A DNA stretch of 64,000 nucleotides from Streptomyces sp. Alt3 (GTDB lineage: Bacteria; Actinomycetota; Actinomycetes; Streptomycetales; Streptomycetaceae): NCBI RefSeq assembly GCF_030719215.1, contig NZ_CP120983.1, positions 4,588,001 through 4,652,000 on the forward strand, given 5' to 3'. The first letter of the stretch is position 1. Each line of letters opens with the position of its first letter. The notes under the pieces were generated by a model that was not told the DNA's origin, made no database searches, and was given only the letters and a program-made list of their open reading frames with translations. Positions 8,404-17,126 of the stretch are shown piece after piece. The position numbers and the translations under genes are program-made.

Positions 8404-10173
8404 TCAGAGGCGCTCGGGCGTCCTGATGCCGAGCAGCTTCATGCCCTGGTGCAGGGTGCGGGCGGTGAGTTCGACGAGGAACAGCCGGTTCTCGACGACC
8501 TCCGCCGGGTTCTCGTCGCTCAGCACCTGGCACTGGTCGTAGAACGTGGTGAGGTGCGAGGCCAGCTGGTAGAGGTAGGCGGCCAGCTTGTGCGGCTCGT
8601 AGCCCTCGGCCACCTCCTCCAGGACCGCGCCGAACTGGTCCAGGTGCAGGCCCAGCGCACGCTCGGCCGGGGCCAGGTCCAGCTCCGGGTGCGCCGCGGG
8701 CTTCGCGTCGCCCGCCTTGCGCAGGATGGAGCGGATCCGGGCGTAGGCGTACTGGAGGTACACCGACGTGTCGCCGTTCAGCGACACCATCTGGTCCAGG
8801 TCGAACTTGTAGTCCCGCACGGCGGAGGTCGACAGGTCGGCGTACTTCACGGCTCCGACGCCGACGTACCGGCCGTTCTCGACGATCTCCTCCTCGGACA
8901 GGCCCACCTTCTCGGCCTTCTCCCGGACCACGGCGGTGGCCCGCTCGACGGCCTCGTCCAGCAGGTCCTCCAGCCGGACGGTGGTGCCCTCACGGGTCTT
9001 GAAGGGCTTGCCGTCCTTGCCGAGGACCGTGCCGAAGGCCAGCTGGTGCGCTGTGACGTCCTCGTTCAGCCAGCCGGCGCGGCGGGCCGTCTCGAAGACC
9101 ATCTTGAAGTGCAGGGACTGCCGGGCGTCGACGACATAGAGGAGGGTTTCGGCCTTGAGGTTCTGCACCCGGTCACGGATCGCGGAGAGGTCGGTCGCCG
9201 CGTAGCCGTAGCCGCCGTTGGTCTTCTTCACGATCAGCGGCACCGGGTTGCCGTCCGGGCCCTTCACGTCGTCGAAGAACACGCAGAGCGCACCCTCGGA
9301 GCGGACGGCGACGCCCGTCTCCTCCAGGATCCGGCAGGTCTCCTCGAGCATGTCGTTGTAGCCGGACTCGCCGACGATGTCGGGGTCGTCGATCTCCATG
9401 TCGAGCTTGTCGAAGACGGAGTAGAAGTAGATCTTCGACTCGTCGACGAAGCGCTGCCAGTGGGCCAGCGTCTCCGGGTCACCGGCCTGGAGGGCCACCA
9501 CCCGGTCACGGGAGCGGGCCTTGAACTCCTCGTCGGAGTCGAAGAGGACCCGCGACGCCTTGTAGACGCGGTTCAGCGACGACATCGCCGCCTCACCGTC
9601 GGCCTTGTCGCCTTCGTGCTTCAGCTCGTCCGGGTGCTCGAAGAGGTACTGGATGAGCATGCCGAACTGGGTGCCCCAGTCGCCGATGTGGTGGCGCCGG
9701 ACGACGCTCTCGCCGGTGAATTCGAGGATCTGGACCACCGCGTCACCGATGACCGCCGACCGCAGGTGGCCGACGTGCATCTCCTTGGCCACGTTCGGCT
9801 GGGCGTAGTCGACGACGGTCGTGCCGGGTGCGGCCTTCAGCGGGACGCCGAGCCGGTCGCCGTCGGCCGCTCGCGCGGCGAGGGTCTCGACGATCGCCCG
9901 GTCGGTAAGGGTGATGTTCAGGAAGCCGGGGCCGGAGACCTCGATGTCCTTGATCAGCTCACCGGCCGGAAGGGCCGCCGTGACCTGGGACGCCAGCTCG
10001 CGCGGGTTGCCCTTGAGCTTCTTGGCGAGGGCGAGGATCCCGTTGGCCTGGAAGTCGGCCCGGTCGCTTCGGCGCAGCAGCGGGTCCGCGGTGCCGGCAT
10101 CCGGCAGTGCTGCCGTCAGGGCGTCCGCGAGCTGCTGCTGGAGCGTGGAAGCGAGGGAAGGGACCGAAGCCAT
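8404..10173 (-). CDS. argS: Arginyl-tRNA synthetase
   Basis: ArgS charges tRNA-Arg with arginine in the cytoplasm. The 589-residue protein has the N-terminal Arg-tRNA synthetase additional domain, the class I HIGH motif as HVGH at 133-136 (following QPNVAKEM), a KMSKS-equivalent degenerated to GKPFKTREG as usual for this ArgRS type, and a C-terminal DALR anticodon-binding domain (YEPHKLAAYLYQLASHL). Length is typical. It is divergent from lysS, with about 156 bases between the two starts, so two synthetase genes share one intergenic control region. Confidence 0.97.
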   Translation of the reverse strand: MASVPSLASTLQQQLADALTAALPDAGTADPLLRRSDRADFQANGILALAKKLKGNPRELASQVTAALPAGELIKDIEVSGPGFLNITLTDRAIVETLAARAADGDRLGVPLKAAPGTTVVDYAQPNVAKEMHVGHLRSAVIGDAVVQILEFTGESVVRRHHIGDWGTQFGMLIQYLFEHPDELKHEGDKADGEAAMSSLNRVYKASRVLFDSDEEFKARSRDRVVALQAGDPETLAHWQRFVDESKIYFYSVFDKLDMEIDDPDIVGESGYNDMLEETCRILEETGVAVRSEGALCVFFDDVKGPDGNPVPLIVKKTNGGYGYAATDLSAIRDRVQNLKAETLLYVVDARQSLHFKMVFETARRAGWLNEDVTAHQLAFGTVLGKDGKPFKTREGTTVRLEDLLDEAVERATAVVREKAEKVGLSEEEIVENGRYVGVGAVKYADLSTSAVRDYKFDLDQMVSLNGDTSVYLQYAYARIRSILRKAGDAKPAAHPELDLAPAERALGLHLDQFGAVLEEVAEGYEPHKLAAYLYQLASHLTTFYDQCQVLSDENPAEVVENRLFLVELTARTLHQGMKLLGIRTPERL

Positions 10174-10329
10174 GAGACGGCTGCCGTTTCCGTAGGAGAC
10201 AAAGGATCACTCCAGTATCCCACGGGGCGTAAAGCCGTTTTCGCGCTGCGGTCGGTACCTGGGAGAATGGGGGTGCCCCTGATGGGGCCCGCCCCTACGA
10301 GTCCTACACGAGAGAAGGACGTGCCGACC

Positions 10330-12081
10330 GTGGCTTCGAGTCAGAGCAGCACCGAGACCGACTGGGTCTCCCGCTTCGCGGACGATGTCATCGCCGAATC
10401 GGAGCGACGTGCGCCTGGCAAACCGGTCGTCGTCGCGTCCGGGCTCTCCCCGTCGGGCCCGATCCACCTGGGCAACCTGCGCGAGGTCATGACCCCGCAC
10501 CTCGTCGCGGACGAGATCCGCCGGCGCGGGCACACCGTCCGCCACCTGATCTCCTGGGACGACTACGACCGCTACCGCAAGGTGCCGAACGGTGTCGAGG
10601 GCGTCGACGACTCCTGGCAGGCGCACATCGGCAAGCCGCTGACCTCGGTGCCCGCCCCGGCCGGGTCGGCTTACGCGAACTGGGCCGAGCACTTCAAGGC
10701 TGCGATGACGCAGGCGCTGGACGAGCTGGGTGTCGAGTACGACGGGATCAGCCAGACCGAGCAGTACCTCGCGGGCACGTACCGCGAGCAGGTCCTGCAC
10801 GCGATGAGGCACCGCGCCGACATCGACGCCGTCCTGGACCGCTACCGCACCAAGAAGGACGGCGCGGCGGGCGGCAAGGGCGGCAAGAAGCCGCAGCAGA
10901 AGAAGGTCGACGAGGCCGAGTTGGAGGCGGCCGAGGGATCGGGCGCGGCGGACGAGGACGACGGTGGCTCCGGCTCCGCCGGCTACTTCCCGTACAAGCC
11001 GTACTGCGGCAACTGCGAGAAGGACCTCACCGTCGTCACCTCCTACGACGACGACACGACCGAGCTGAACTACACCTGCTCGGCCTGCGGCTTCGCCGAG
11101 ACGGTCCGGCTCAACGAGTTCAACCGCGGCAAGCTGGTCTGGAAGGTCGACTGGCCGATGCGCTGGGCCTACGAGGGCGTGATCTTCGAGCCCAGCGGTG
11201 TGGACCACTCCTCGCCGGGCTCGTCGTTCGTGGTCGGCGGCCAGATCGTGCGCGAGGTCTTCGACGGCGTCCAGCCGATCGGTCCGATGTACGCGTTCGT
11301 CGGGATCTCCGGCATGGCGAAGATGTCGTCCAGCAAGGGCGGTGTGCCGACCCCGGCCGACGCGCTGAAGATCATGGAGGCGCCGCTGCTGCGCTGGCTG
11401 TACGCGCGGCGCAGGCCGAACCAGTCCTTCAAGATCGCCTTCGACCAGGAGATCCAGCGGCTCTACGACGAGTGGGACTCGCTGGCCCGCAAGGTGGCCG
11501 ACGGCACGGTGCTCCCCGCCGACGCCGCCGCCTACGCCCGCGCCGTCGGCACGGCCGCAGGGGAGCTGCCCAGCACCCCTCGCCCGCTGCCGTACCGCAC
11601 GCTCGCCTCGGTCGCCGACATCACCGCCGGCGCCGAGGACCAGACGCTGCGCATCCTCAGCGAGCTCGACCCTTCGAGCCCGCTGACCTCGCTCGACGAG
11701 GCACGCCCCCGGCTCGACCGCGCCGAGAACTGGATCACCACCCAGGTCCCGGCCGAGTCGCGCACCATCGTCCGCGACGAGCCGGACAAGGAGCTGCTCG
11801 GCTCCCTGGACGAGCAGGGCCGCGAGTCGCTGCGACTGCTGCTGGAAGGGCTCGACACGCACTGGTCGCTGGACGGTCTGACCACCCTTGTCTACGGCGT
11901 GCCGAAGGTGATGGAGGGTCTGGCGCCGGATGCCAAGCCGACGCCCGAGCTGAAGACGGCCCAGCGCTCGTTCTTCGCCCTGCTGTACCGGCTGCTCGTC
12001 GGCCGCGACACCGGGCCGCGCCTGCCCACGCTCCTCCTCGCGGTCGGGGCGGACCGGGTGCGGACGCTGCTCGGCGCGTAG
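10330..12081 (+). CDS. lysS: Lysyl-tRNA synthetase, class I
   Basis: This enzyme charges tRNA-Lys. The 583-residue protein is the class I (archaeal-type) form: PSGPIHLG at 41-48 is the HIGH motif and KMSSS at 331-335 the KMSKS motif. Residues of about 175-215 are a Lys/Glu/Gly-rich insertion, followed by a Cys-x2-Cys pair (YCGNC) and a second one (CSAC), which look like a zinc-binding unit. I chose the GTG at 10330 because GAGAAGGA lies about 10 bases before it; a GTG at 10321 is too close to that site. The frame continues far upstream through the antisense of argS, which is not coding. Confidence 0.95.
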   Translation: MASSQSSTETDWVSRFADDVIAESERRAPGKPVVVASGLSPSGPIHLGNLREVMTPHLVADEIRRRGHTVRHLISWDDYDRYRKVPNGVEGVDDSWQAHIGKPLTSVPAPAGSAYANWAEHFKAAMTQALDELGVEYDGISQTEQYLAGTYREQVLHAMRHRADIDAVLDRYRTKKDGAAGGKGGKKPQQKKVDEAELEAAEGSGAADEDDGGSGSAGYFPYKPYCGNCEKDLTVVTSYDDDTTELNYTCSACGFAETVRLNEFNRGKLVWKVDWPMRWAYEGVIFEPSGVDHSSPGSSFVVGGQIVREVFDGVQPIGPMYAFVGISGMAKMSSSKGGVPTPADALKIMEAPLLRWLYARRRPNQSFKIAFDQEIQRLYDEWDSLARKVADGTVLPADAAAYARAVGTAAGELPSTPRPLPYRTLASVADITAGAEDQTLRILSELDPSSPLTSLDEARPRLDRAENWITTQVPAESRTIVRDEPDKELLGSLDEQGRESLRLLLEGLDTHWSLDGLTTLVYGVPKVMEGLAPDAKPTPELKTAQRSFFALLYRLLVGRDTGPRLPTLLLAVGADRVRTLLGA

Positions 12082-12097
12082 TCGCTCCTGGAGTGAG

Positions 12098-12128
12098 AAC
12101 GGGCGGGCCGCTCAGCGGCCCGCCCGTT
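12098..12128. terminator. Bidirectional hairpin terminator
   Basis: Perfect 15-base arms with a single-base loop lie between the convergent lysS and DUF2637 genes. Confidence 0.8.
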
Positions 12129-12147
12129 TCGTCTGTCCGTTTCCGCT

Positions 12148-13539
12148 CTACGCGATGTGGTCGGCGGCCATCTCGTTGTCGAAGCGCTGCTTGAAGCCGG
12201 GCAGCAGCCGACGGAGCAGGGCGGCGCTACGCGGGTGGTGGACGTTGTGGACGTCCGACAGGGTGATGTCGAGCGCCTCGGCACTCGGGTGGGTCTGGTG
12301 CTGGTGCGTGTACTCGGCGTACGCCTCGTACGCGAGCTTGCTGAACTGGGCCTCGTCCTCTGCCCACTCGGTCGTTTCGACGTCCTGCTGAGCCATGTCC
12401 TGGCGCACCGGTCCCGGTTGCTCCTGCTGCTGTCCGGGCTGCCGCTCCGGTTCCGGTTCGCGCGGGTGCGGGAAGGCGCCGATCGTGCCCACGTTGCCGA
12501 GCGGGCGGGTCCGGCCCGGGCCCGAGGGGATCATCACGGGGCTGGAATCCGTGCCCTCGTCGTACTCGGGGTCGTACCCGCCGTCGTACGCCTCGTCCTT
12601 GGGGGCGGCGAACCACGGGCTGTTGTGCGAGCCGGGGCCCTCCTGCGGGTACTGCTGCTCGAACTCGTCCTGCTGGACGAAGCGGTCCTGCTGCTCGTAC
12701 TCGTCCTGCCGGTCGTACTCGTCCTGCTGGTACCGGTGGGGCCGGTCCTGCCGGGGGGCGTGCTCCTGCTCGCCCTGGGGCTGCGCTGCGTAGGGGAGTT
12801 GGGGCTGTTGCTCCGCCTCCACGGCGGCCGGGGCCGGCGGCAGCAGGGCCGGCTCTATGCCCGCCGCGGCGAGGCCCATGGGGGCGGTCTCGGCGAGCGG
12901 GACGCCGTACTTCGCCAGACGCAGCGGCATCATCGACTCGACGGGTGCCTTGCGGCGCCAGTTGCGGCCGAAGCGCGCCTGGAGGCGGGCCTGGTAGATC
13001 AGCCGGTCCTGTTCGAGCTTGATGACCTGCTCGTAACTGCGCAGCTCCCACAGCTTCATCCGGCGCCACAGCTTGAACGTGGGGACGGGGGAGAGCAGCC
13101 AGCGGGTGAGGCGGACGCCCTCCATGTGCTTGTCGGCCGTGATGTCCGCGATCCGGCCCACGGCGTGCCGTGCCGCCTCGACGGCGACGACGAACAGGAT
13201 CGGGATCACCGCGTGCATCCCGGTGCCCAGCGGGTCGGGCCAGGCCGCCGCGCCGTTGAAGGCGATCGTCGCCGCGGTCAGCAGCCACGCGGTCTGACGC
13301 AGCAGCGGGAACGGGATGCGCATCCACGTCAGCAGCAGGTCCAGTGCGAGCAGGACACAGATGCCCGCGTCGATGCCGATCGGGAAGACGACGGAGAACT
13401 CGCCGAAGCCCTTCTCCTCCGCGAGTTCGCGTACGGCGGCGTACGAGCCCGCGAAACCGATCGCGGCGATGAGCACGGCGCCGGCGACGACCACCCCGAT
13501 GAGCACGCGGTGTGTGCGTGTCAGCTGCATTGCGGCCAC
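12148..13539 (-). CDS. DUF2637 domain membrane protein
   Basis: This 463-residue protein has an N-terminal DUF2637 domain with about four membrane helices (starting VLIGVVVAGAVLIAAIGFAG), similar to Spd/Tra-associated proteins of actinomycetes. A charged segment follows (FKLWRRMKLWELRSYEQVIK). A long Gln/Asp/Tyr/Glu-rich low-complexity region at about 270-330 contains repeated QQDEYDRQDEYEQQD units. The C-terminal end is a conserved small domain (EALDITLSDVHNVHHPRSAA). The GTG start at 13539 is set by GGGAGGGG seven bases upstream. The function is unknown; similar chromosomal genes are not necessarily linked to plasmid transfer. Confidence 0.82.
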   Translation of the reverse strand: MAAMQLTRTHRVLIGVVVAGAVLIAAIGFAGSYAAVRELAEEKGFGEFSVVFPIGIDAGICVLLALDLLLTWMRIPFPLLRQTAWLLTAATIAFNGAAAWPDPLGTGMHAVIPILFVVAVEAARHAVGRIADITADKHMEGVRLTRWLLSPVPTFKLWRRMKLWELRSYEQVIKLEQDRLIYQARLQARFGRNWRRKAPVESMMPLRLAKYGVPLAETAPMGLAAAGIEPALLPPAPAAVEAEQQPQLPYAAQPQGEQEHAPRQDRPHRYQQDEYDRQDEYEQQDRFVQQDEFEQQYPQEGPGSHNSPWFAAPKDEAYDGGYDPEYDEGTDSSPVMIPSGPGRTRPLGNVGTIGAFPHPREPEPERQPGQQQEQPGPVRQDMAQQDVETTEWAEDEAQFSKLAYEAYAEYTHQHQTHPSAEALDITLSDVHNVHHPRSAALLRRLLPGFKQRFDNEMAADHIA

Positions 13540-13638
13540 CCGCGATCCCCTCCCGACTTCGATGAACCGGCTCCACTTCGGCACCCGGCGCGGGCACAGC
13601 CTGGCACATGCCCGCCCGGCGTGTTGCGTGGGGAGGGC

Positions 13639-13672
13639 CGAAGCCCGGTGCTCGTGGGAGCACCGGGCTTCG
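13639..13672 (-). terminator. Hairpin terminator after the DUF3558 gene
   Basis: 15-base arms around a 4-base loop (CGAAGCCCGGTGCTC and its complement) lie 46 bases past the stop of the minus-strand lipoprotein gene and upstream of the DUF2637 start. Confidence 0.75.
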
Positions 13673-13718
13673 TCAAGGGGCTTCGCGGCAGGGGAGTTGG
13701 CGCCCTGCCGCGCTCAGG

Positions 13719-14501
13719 TCACGACTTGTCGTCGGTCTTGGCCGAGGACGATGCCGACTCCTTGGAGGACGGCGAGGCGGAGGACTTCGCCGTGTCGCCG
13801 TCGTCGCCACCGACCGCCGCGACGGCTTCCTCGGCCGCCTTCCGGGCGTCCTTCAGGATGTCGGCGGCGGAGGGCGTCTTGGCGCCCGCGAATCCGGCCC
13901 CGTTGTAGGTGACGCTGACGACGACGTTGCCGGTGCGGGCGACGACCGTCGCGTACTCGAAGTCCTCCTTGGACTTCTTGAGGGTGTAGGTCACGGCCGT
14001 GGCCTGCTCGCCGAGACCGGCCGCGGGCTTGGCGGAGGTCTTCTCGGCGCCCTCGGTCGCCTGCGCCTTCGCGACCTGCTTGGTGTACTCGTCCGTCGCG
14101 CGCTTGGCGCCGCTGCCCAGGGACTGGTCCGAGTCGAAGCGGGTGTAGCCGACGTCGAGCCAGCGGTACTGGGAGCCCTTGACGCCGTTGTCGTCCAGGC
14201 CGTTCCAGGAGCAGCCGCCGCGGCTGGCGGTGTCGCTGGACTTGCCGGGGCTGCCGCCCTTGTTCTTCGTCTTCGGGACCAGGTCCTCGATCGTCTTCCT
14301 GGCGAGCGACGTGCAGGCGTCGGGCAACTCGGTGAACTTCGCGGGCTCGACGGTCGGCTCGGTCTTCTTCGCACTCGGGGAGGCCGAGGCGCCCGAGTCC
14401 TTCGCGTCGCCGGAGTCCGACGAGCAGCCGGCGACGACGAGCATCACCGGGACGGCGGCGCAGGCGAGTATGCGGGACAGTCGCGGGGCTGATCGGTGCA
14501 T
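13719..14501 (-). CDS. DUF3558 domain lipoprotein (copy 1)
   Basis: This 260-residue exported lipoprotein has a signal sequence MHRSAPRLSRILACAAVPVM ending at the lipobox VAGC. The mature part starts with a Ser/Ala/Asp/Lys-rich linker, then carries a DUF3558 domain with two Cys residues (LPDACTSLA and GGCSWNG) that probably form a disulfide. The C-terminus is a low-complexity Ser/Lys/Asp tail. A second DUF3558 lipoprotein gene follows upstream on the same strand (14793-15614), so the pair probably arose by duplication. Function unknown; expected at the outer face of the membrane. Confidence 0.85.
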   Translation of the reverse strand: MHRSAPRLSRILACAAVPVMLVVAGCSSDSGDAKDSGASASPSAKKTEPTVEPAKFTELPDACTSLARKTIEDLVPKTKNKGGSPGKSSDTASRGGCSWNGLDDNGVKGSQYRWLDVGYTRFDSDQSLGSGAKRATDEYTKQVAKAQATEGAEKTSAKPAAGLGEQATAVTYTLKKSKEDFEYATVVARTGNVVVSVTYNGAGFAGAKTPSAADILKDARKAAEEAVAAVGGDDGDTAKSSASPSSKESASSSAKTDDKS

Positions 14502-14543
14502 GGTTCCTTCACTCGGACGGCACGGCGGTCTCGGTCGTGCGGG

Positions 14544-14609
14544 CGGGCGGTACGTCGGTCGTGCGGTGCACGGTCATGCGGTGCACGGTCGGGCGGTACG
14601 TCGGTCGTG
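14544..14609. repeat. Imperfect direct repeats between the two DUF3558 genes
   Basis: A 20-bp unit, CGGGCGGTACGTCGGTCGTG, occurs at 14544-14563 and 14590-14609. Between them TGCGGTGCACGGTC occurs twice (14562-14575, 14577-14590). The rest of the 291-base gap holds a 16-bp palindrome GCCTCCGGCCGGAGGC at 14732-14747 and other GC-rich hairpins that probably terminate the upstream gene. No small gene is evident. Confidence 0.6.
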
Positions 14610-14792
14610 ATGTCGCGCCGGCCGTGATGTCGCACGGCCGGGGGTGCGGCGCGGGTCGTACGTGGCTCGGCACGCCCGTGGGCCGGTTCGTCGGCCGGGG
14701 GCCACGGTACGACGGACCGCGACCGGACGGCGCCTCCGGCCGGAGGCCCCGGAGGGGGCCGCGGGCTCCGGCCGGGGCCCGTCGCGGCCCGT

Positions 14793-15614
14793 TCAGTCGC
14801 CGAGGGTGTCGGCCAGATTCCTTGCCAGGGCCTGCGTCTTCTCCTGCAGTTCCCTGCTGTCGGGCACCTCGGTGACGAGCGCGGGCTGCTCGGTGTAGTG
14901 GACGGTCACGATGACGTTCGATGTGCGGAATACCACGCTCACGGTGCGGTGCTGCGAGCTGGAACCCGTCCGGGTGAGCGCGTCGTCCAGGAACGCGGCG
15001 TCCCCGAGTTCGTCGAGCAGCCGCGGCCGGAGATCCACGTCCGGGTCGGTGCCCGTGGCGGTGCCGGACGGGTCGGCGGAGGGTGAGGCGGAGCCGCTCG
15101 GGGAGCCGGACGGCGTGCCGTCGGCCGGCGCCGAGGCCGATCCGCCCGCCTTCTCACTGGGGGTGACGCCGGACGGTGCGGGGAGGGCGGCGGCTTCCTC
15201 CTTCTTCGCGTACACGTCCCGGGCGCGGTCGTCGTCGCTCACCGCGGGGTCGTACGACACGACGCGCTCGAAGTCGATGGACAGGTTCCGGGAAGCGTCC
15301 GGGGCGTCCGACTTCCAGCGGCAGCCGACCTTGCGGTCCGTGTCGTAGGTGACGGTGGCCGTGCCCTCGTACACCTTGTCCTGCTGCTCCTCGGGCAGTG
15401 TGGCGGCGCCCGGCAGCAGGTCCTTGAGGGTGGAACGCGGTACGGCACGGCAGGATTCGGGCAGCGTCCGGTACTTCCCGGGAGGCGCGGCCGTGACCGT
15501 CGGGCTGCCGGGCTTGCTGTCGGCGGCGGGGTCGTCGGCGTCGGAGCCGGCGCTGCAGCCGGCGACGAGCGCTACGAGAAGCGCGACGCCGGGTACGTAC
15601 GCCATGTGTCGCAC
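14793..15614 (-). CDS. DUF3558 domain lipoprotein (copy 2)
   Basis: This 273-residue lipoprotein has a signal sequence ending at the lipobox VAGC about 20 residues in. The mature protein carries paired Cys residues (LPESCRAVP and VGCRWKSD) in the same arrangement as copy 1, interrupted by a Ser/Pro/Gly-rich insertion of about 60 residues (GTPSGSPSGSASPSADPSG), and ends in a conserved helix. The GTG start is preceded by AAGGGAG. It lies divergent from rtcB. Divergence from copy 1 is large, so the duplication is old. Function unknown. Confidence 0.83.
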   Translation of the reverse strand: MRHMAYVPGVALLVALVAGCSAGSDADDPAADSKPGSPTVTAAPPGKYRTLPESCRAVPRSTLKDLLPGAATLPEEQQDKVYEGTATVTYDTDRKVGCRWKSDAPDASRNLSIDFERVVSYDPAVSDDDRARDVYAKKEEAAALPAPSGVTPSEKAGGSASAPADGTPSGSPSGSASPSADPSGTATGTDPDVDLRPRLLDELGDAAFLDDALTRTGSSSQHRTVSVVFRTSNVIVTVHYTEQPALVTEVPDSRELQEKTQALARNLADTLGD

Positions 15615-15703
15615 GGTCCCAGGCTCCCTTCGGTACGAAAACGGGTTGCCGCTCGATGGCGGCCGATGGACACAATGTGTATCGCACGCGCCGCTGTGAA
15701 TGC

Positions 15704-15717
15704 CGGTCGGCCGACCG
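15704..15717. promoter_or_regulatory. Palindrome upstream of rtcB
   Basis: CGGTCGGCCGACCG is a perfect 14-bp palindrome in the 163-base divergent gap between the DUF3558 gene and rtcB. It may be an operator for either gene, but no family assignment is possible. Confidence 0.35.
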
Positions 15718-15777
15718 TTATGCCGACCTCGGCACCGGTTTTGCGCTTTCAGTCTTTATCGGGGGAATCGAGGGGTT

Positions 15778-16971
15778 ATGTCGTATGTAGAGGTACCGGG
15801 TGCGAAGGTTCCCATCCGTATGTGGGCGGATCCGGCGTCCGTCGAGGACGGCGCGATGCAGCAGCTGCGGAACGTGTCCACGCTGCCCTGGATCAAGGGT
15901 CTGGCCGTCATGCCGGACGTCCACTTCGGCAAGGGCGCGACCGTCGGTTCTGTGATCGCGATGCACGGCGCGGTCTGCCCGGCCGCGGTGGGCGTGGACA
16001 TCGGCTGCGGGATGTCGGCAGTCAGGACGTCGCTCACGGCCAACGACCTGCCGGGAGACCTCTCGCGGCTCCGGTCGAAGATCGAGCAGGCGATTCCCGT
16101 GGGCCGGGGGATGCACGACAGCACGGTCGACCCGGGCAGGCTCCACGGCTTCCCGACCACCGGCTGGGACGACTTCTGGACGCGGTTCGACGGGATCGCC
16201 GAGGCGGTCAAGTTCCGGCGGGAACGGGCCACCAAGCAGATGGGGACGCTCGGGAGCGGGAACCACTTCATCGAGTTCTGCCTCGACGAGGCGGGATCGG
16301 TGTGGCTGATGCTGCACTCCGGTTCCCGGAACATCGGCAAGGAGCTCGCCGACTTCCACATCGGCCAGGCCCAGAAGCTTCCGCACAACCAGGGACTCGT
16401 CGACCGTGACCTGGCCGTCTTCATCGCGGACACCCCGCAGATGGCGGCGTACCGCAACGACCTGTTCTGGGCCCAGGAGTACGCCAAGTACAACCGCTCG
16501 ATCATGATGGGGCTCTTCCAGGACGTGGTCCGCAAGGAGTTCAAGAAGGCCCGGGTCACGTTCGAGCCGGTCATCTCCTGCCACCACAACTACGTCTCCG
16601 AGGAGCGGTACGACGGCATGGACCTGCTGGTCACCCGGAAGGGCGCGATCCGCGCCGGCTCGGGGGAGTTCGGCATCATTCCCGGCTCCATGGGGACCGG
16701 CTCGTACATCGTGAAGGGCCTGGGGAACGCGAAGTCGTTCAACTCCGCCTCGCACGGTGCGGGCCGGCGGATGAGCAGGAACGCGGCCAAGCGGAGGTTC
16801 TCGACGCAGGACCTGGAGGACCAGACGCGGGGTGTGGAGTGCCGCAAGGACTCCGGCGTGGTGGACGAGATCCCGGCGGCGTACAAGCCGATCGAGCAGG
16901 TCATCGATCAGCAGCGGGATCTGGTCGAGGTCGTCGCGAAGCTCAAGCAGCTCGTGTGCGTGAAGGGCTGA
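15778..16971 (+). CDS. rtcB: RtcB family RNA-splicing ligase
   Basis: RtcB joins RNA ends carrying 2',3'-cyclic phosphate or 3'-phosphate to 5'-OH, using GTP and manganese. The 397-residue protein shows the family's metal and nucleotide motifs in order: DVHFGKGATVGSV, VGVDIGCGM, GSGNHFIE, HSGSRNIG, CHHNYV, GSMGTGSYIV and SHGAGRRMSR, the last holding the His that becomes guanylylated. I chose the ATG giving MSYVEVPGAKVP; a GGGG-rich stretch precedes it. No archease gene is adjacent. It probably acts in RNA repair. Confidence 0.95.
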   Translation: MSYVEVPGAKVPIRMWADPASVEDGAMQQLRNVSTLPWIKGLAVMPDVHFGKGATVGSVIAMHGAVCPAAVGVDIGCGMSAVRTSLTANDLPGDLSRLRSKIEQAIPVGRGMHDSTVDPGRLHGFPTTGWDDFWTRFDGIAEAVKFRRERATKQMGTLGSGNHFIEFCLDEAGSVWLMLHSGSRNIGKELADFHIGQAQKLPHNQGLVDRDLAVFIADTPQMAAYRNDLFWAQEYAKYNRSIMMGLFQDVVRKEFKKARVTFEPVISCHHNYVSEERYDGMDLLVTRKGAIRAGSGEFGIIPGSMGTGSYIVKGLGNAKSFNSASHGAGRRMSRNAAKRRFSTQDLEDQTRGVECRKDSGVVDEIPAAYKPIEQVIDQQRDLVEVVAKLKQLVCVKG

Positions 16972-17062
16972 GGCCCGGGGCCGCACACGGGAGGCAGGCC
17001 TAGCCCGGATGGCGGGCCGGATGCGAGCGACGGAGCCCGCCCGGGTGCCCGGCCCGTCCCGA

Positions 17063-17100
17063 CGTCAGGCCCCGGACCGACCGCGGTCCGGGGCCTGACG
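17063..17100. terminator. Bidirectional hairpin terminator
   Basis: Perfect 17-base arms with a 4-base loop separate rtcB from the convergent hydrolase gene. Confidence 0.82.
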
Positions 17101-17126
17101 CCGTTCGCTGGGTACGTCGGCAGCTC

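Noticed and set aside
8332..10329. Roughly 660-codon upstream extension of the lysS frame
   Set aside because: It lies antisense to argS, and the ribosome site and conserved start place LysS at 10330.
12148..13539. DUF2637 gene as evidence of an integrated conjugative plasmid
   Set aside because: No integrase, replication, FtsK/Tra or att-like sequence is nearby; the gene sits in housekeeping context.
16980..17062. GC-rich stretch after rtcB considered as a tRNA or small RNA gene
   Set aside because: No cloverleaf, anticodon arm or TTCGA-type T-loop could be made; only the terminator stem is clear.
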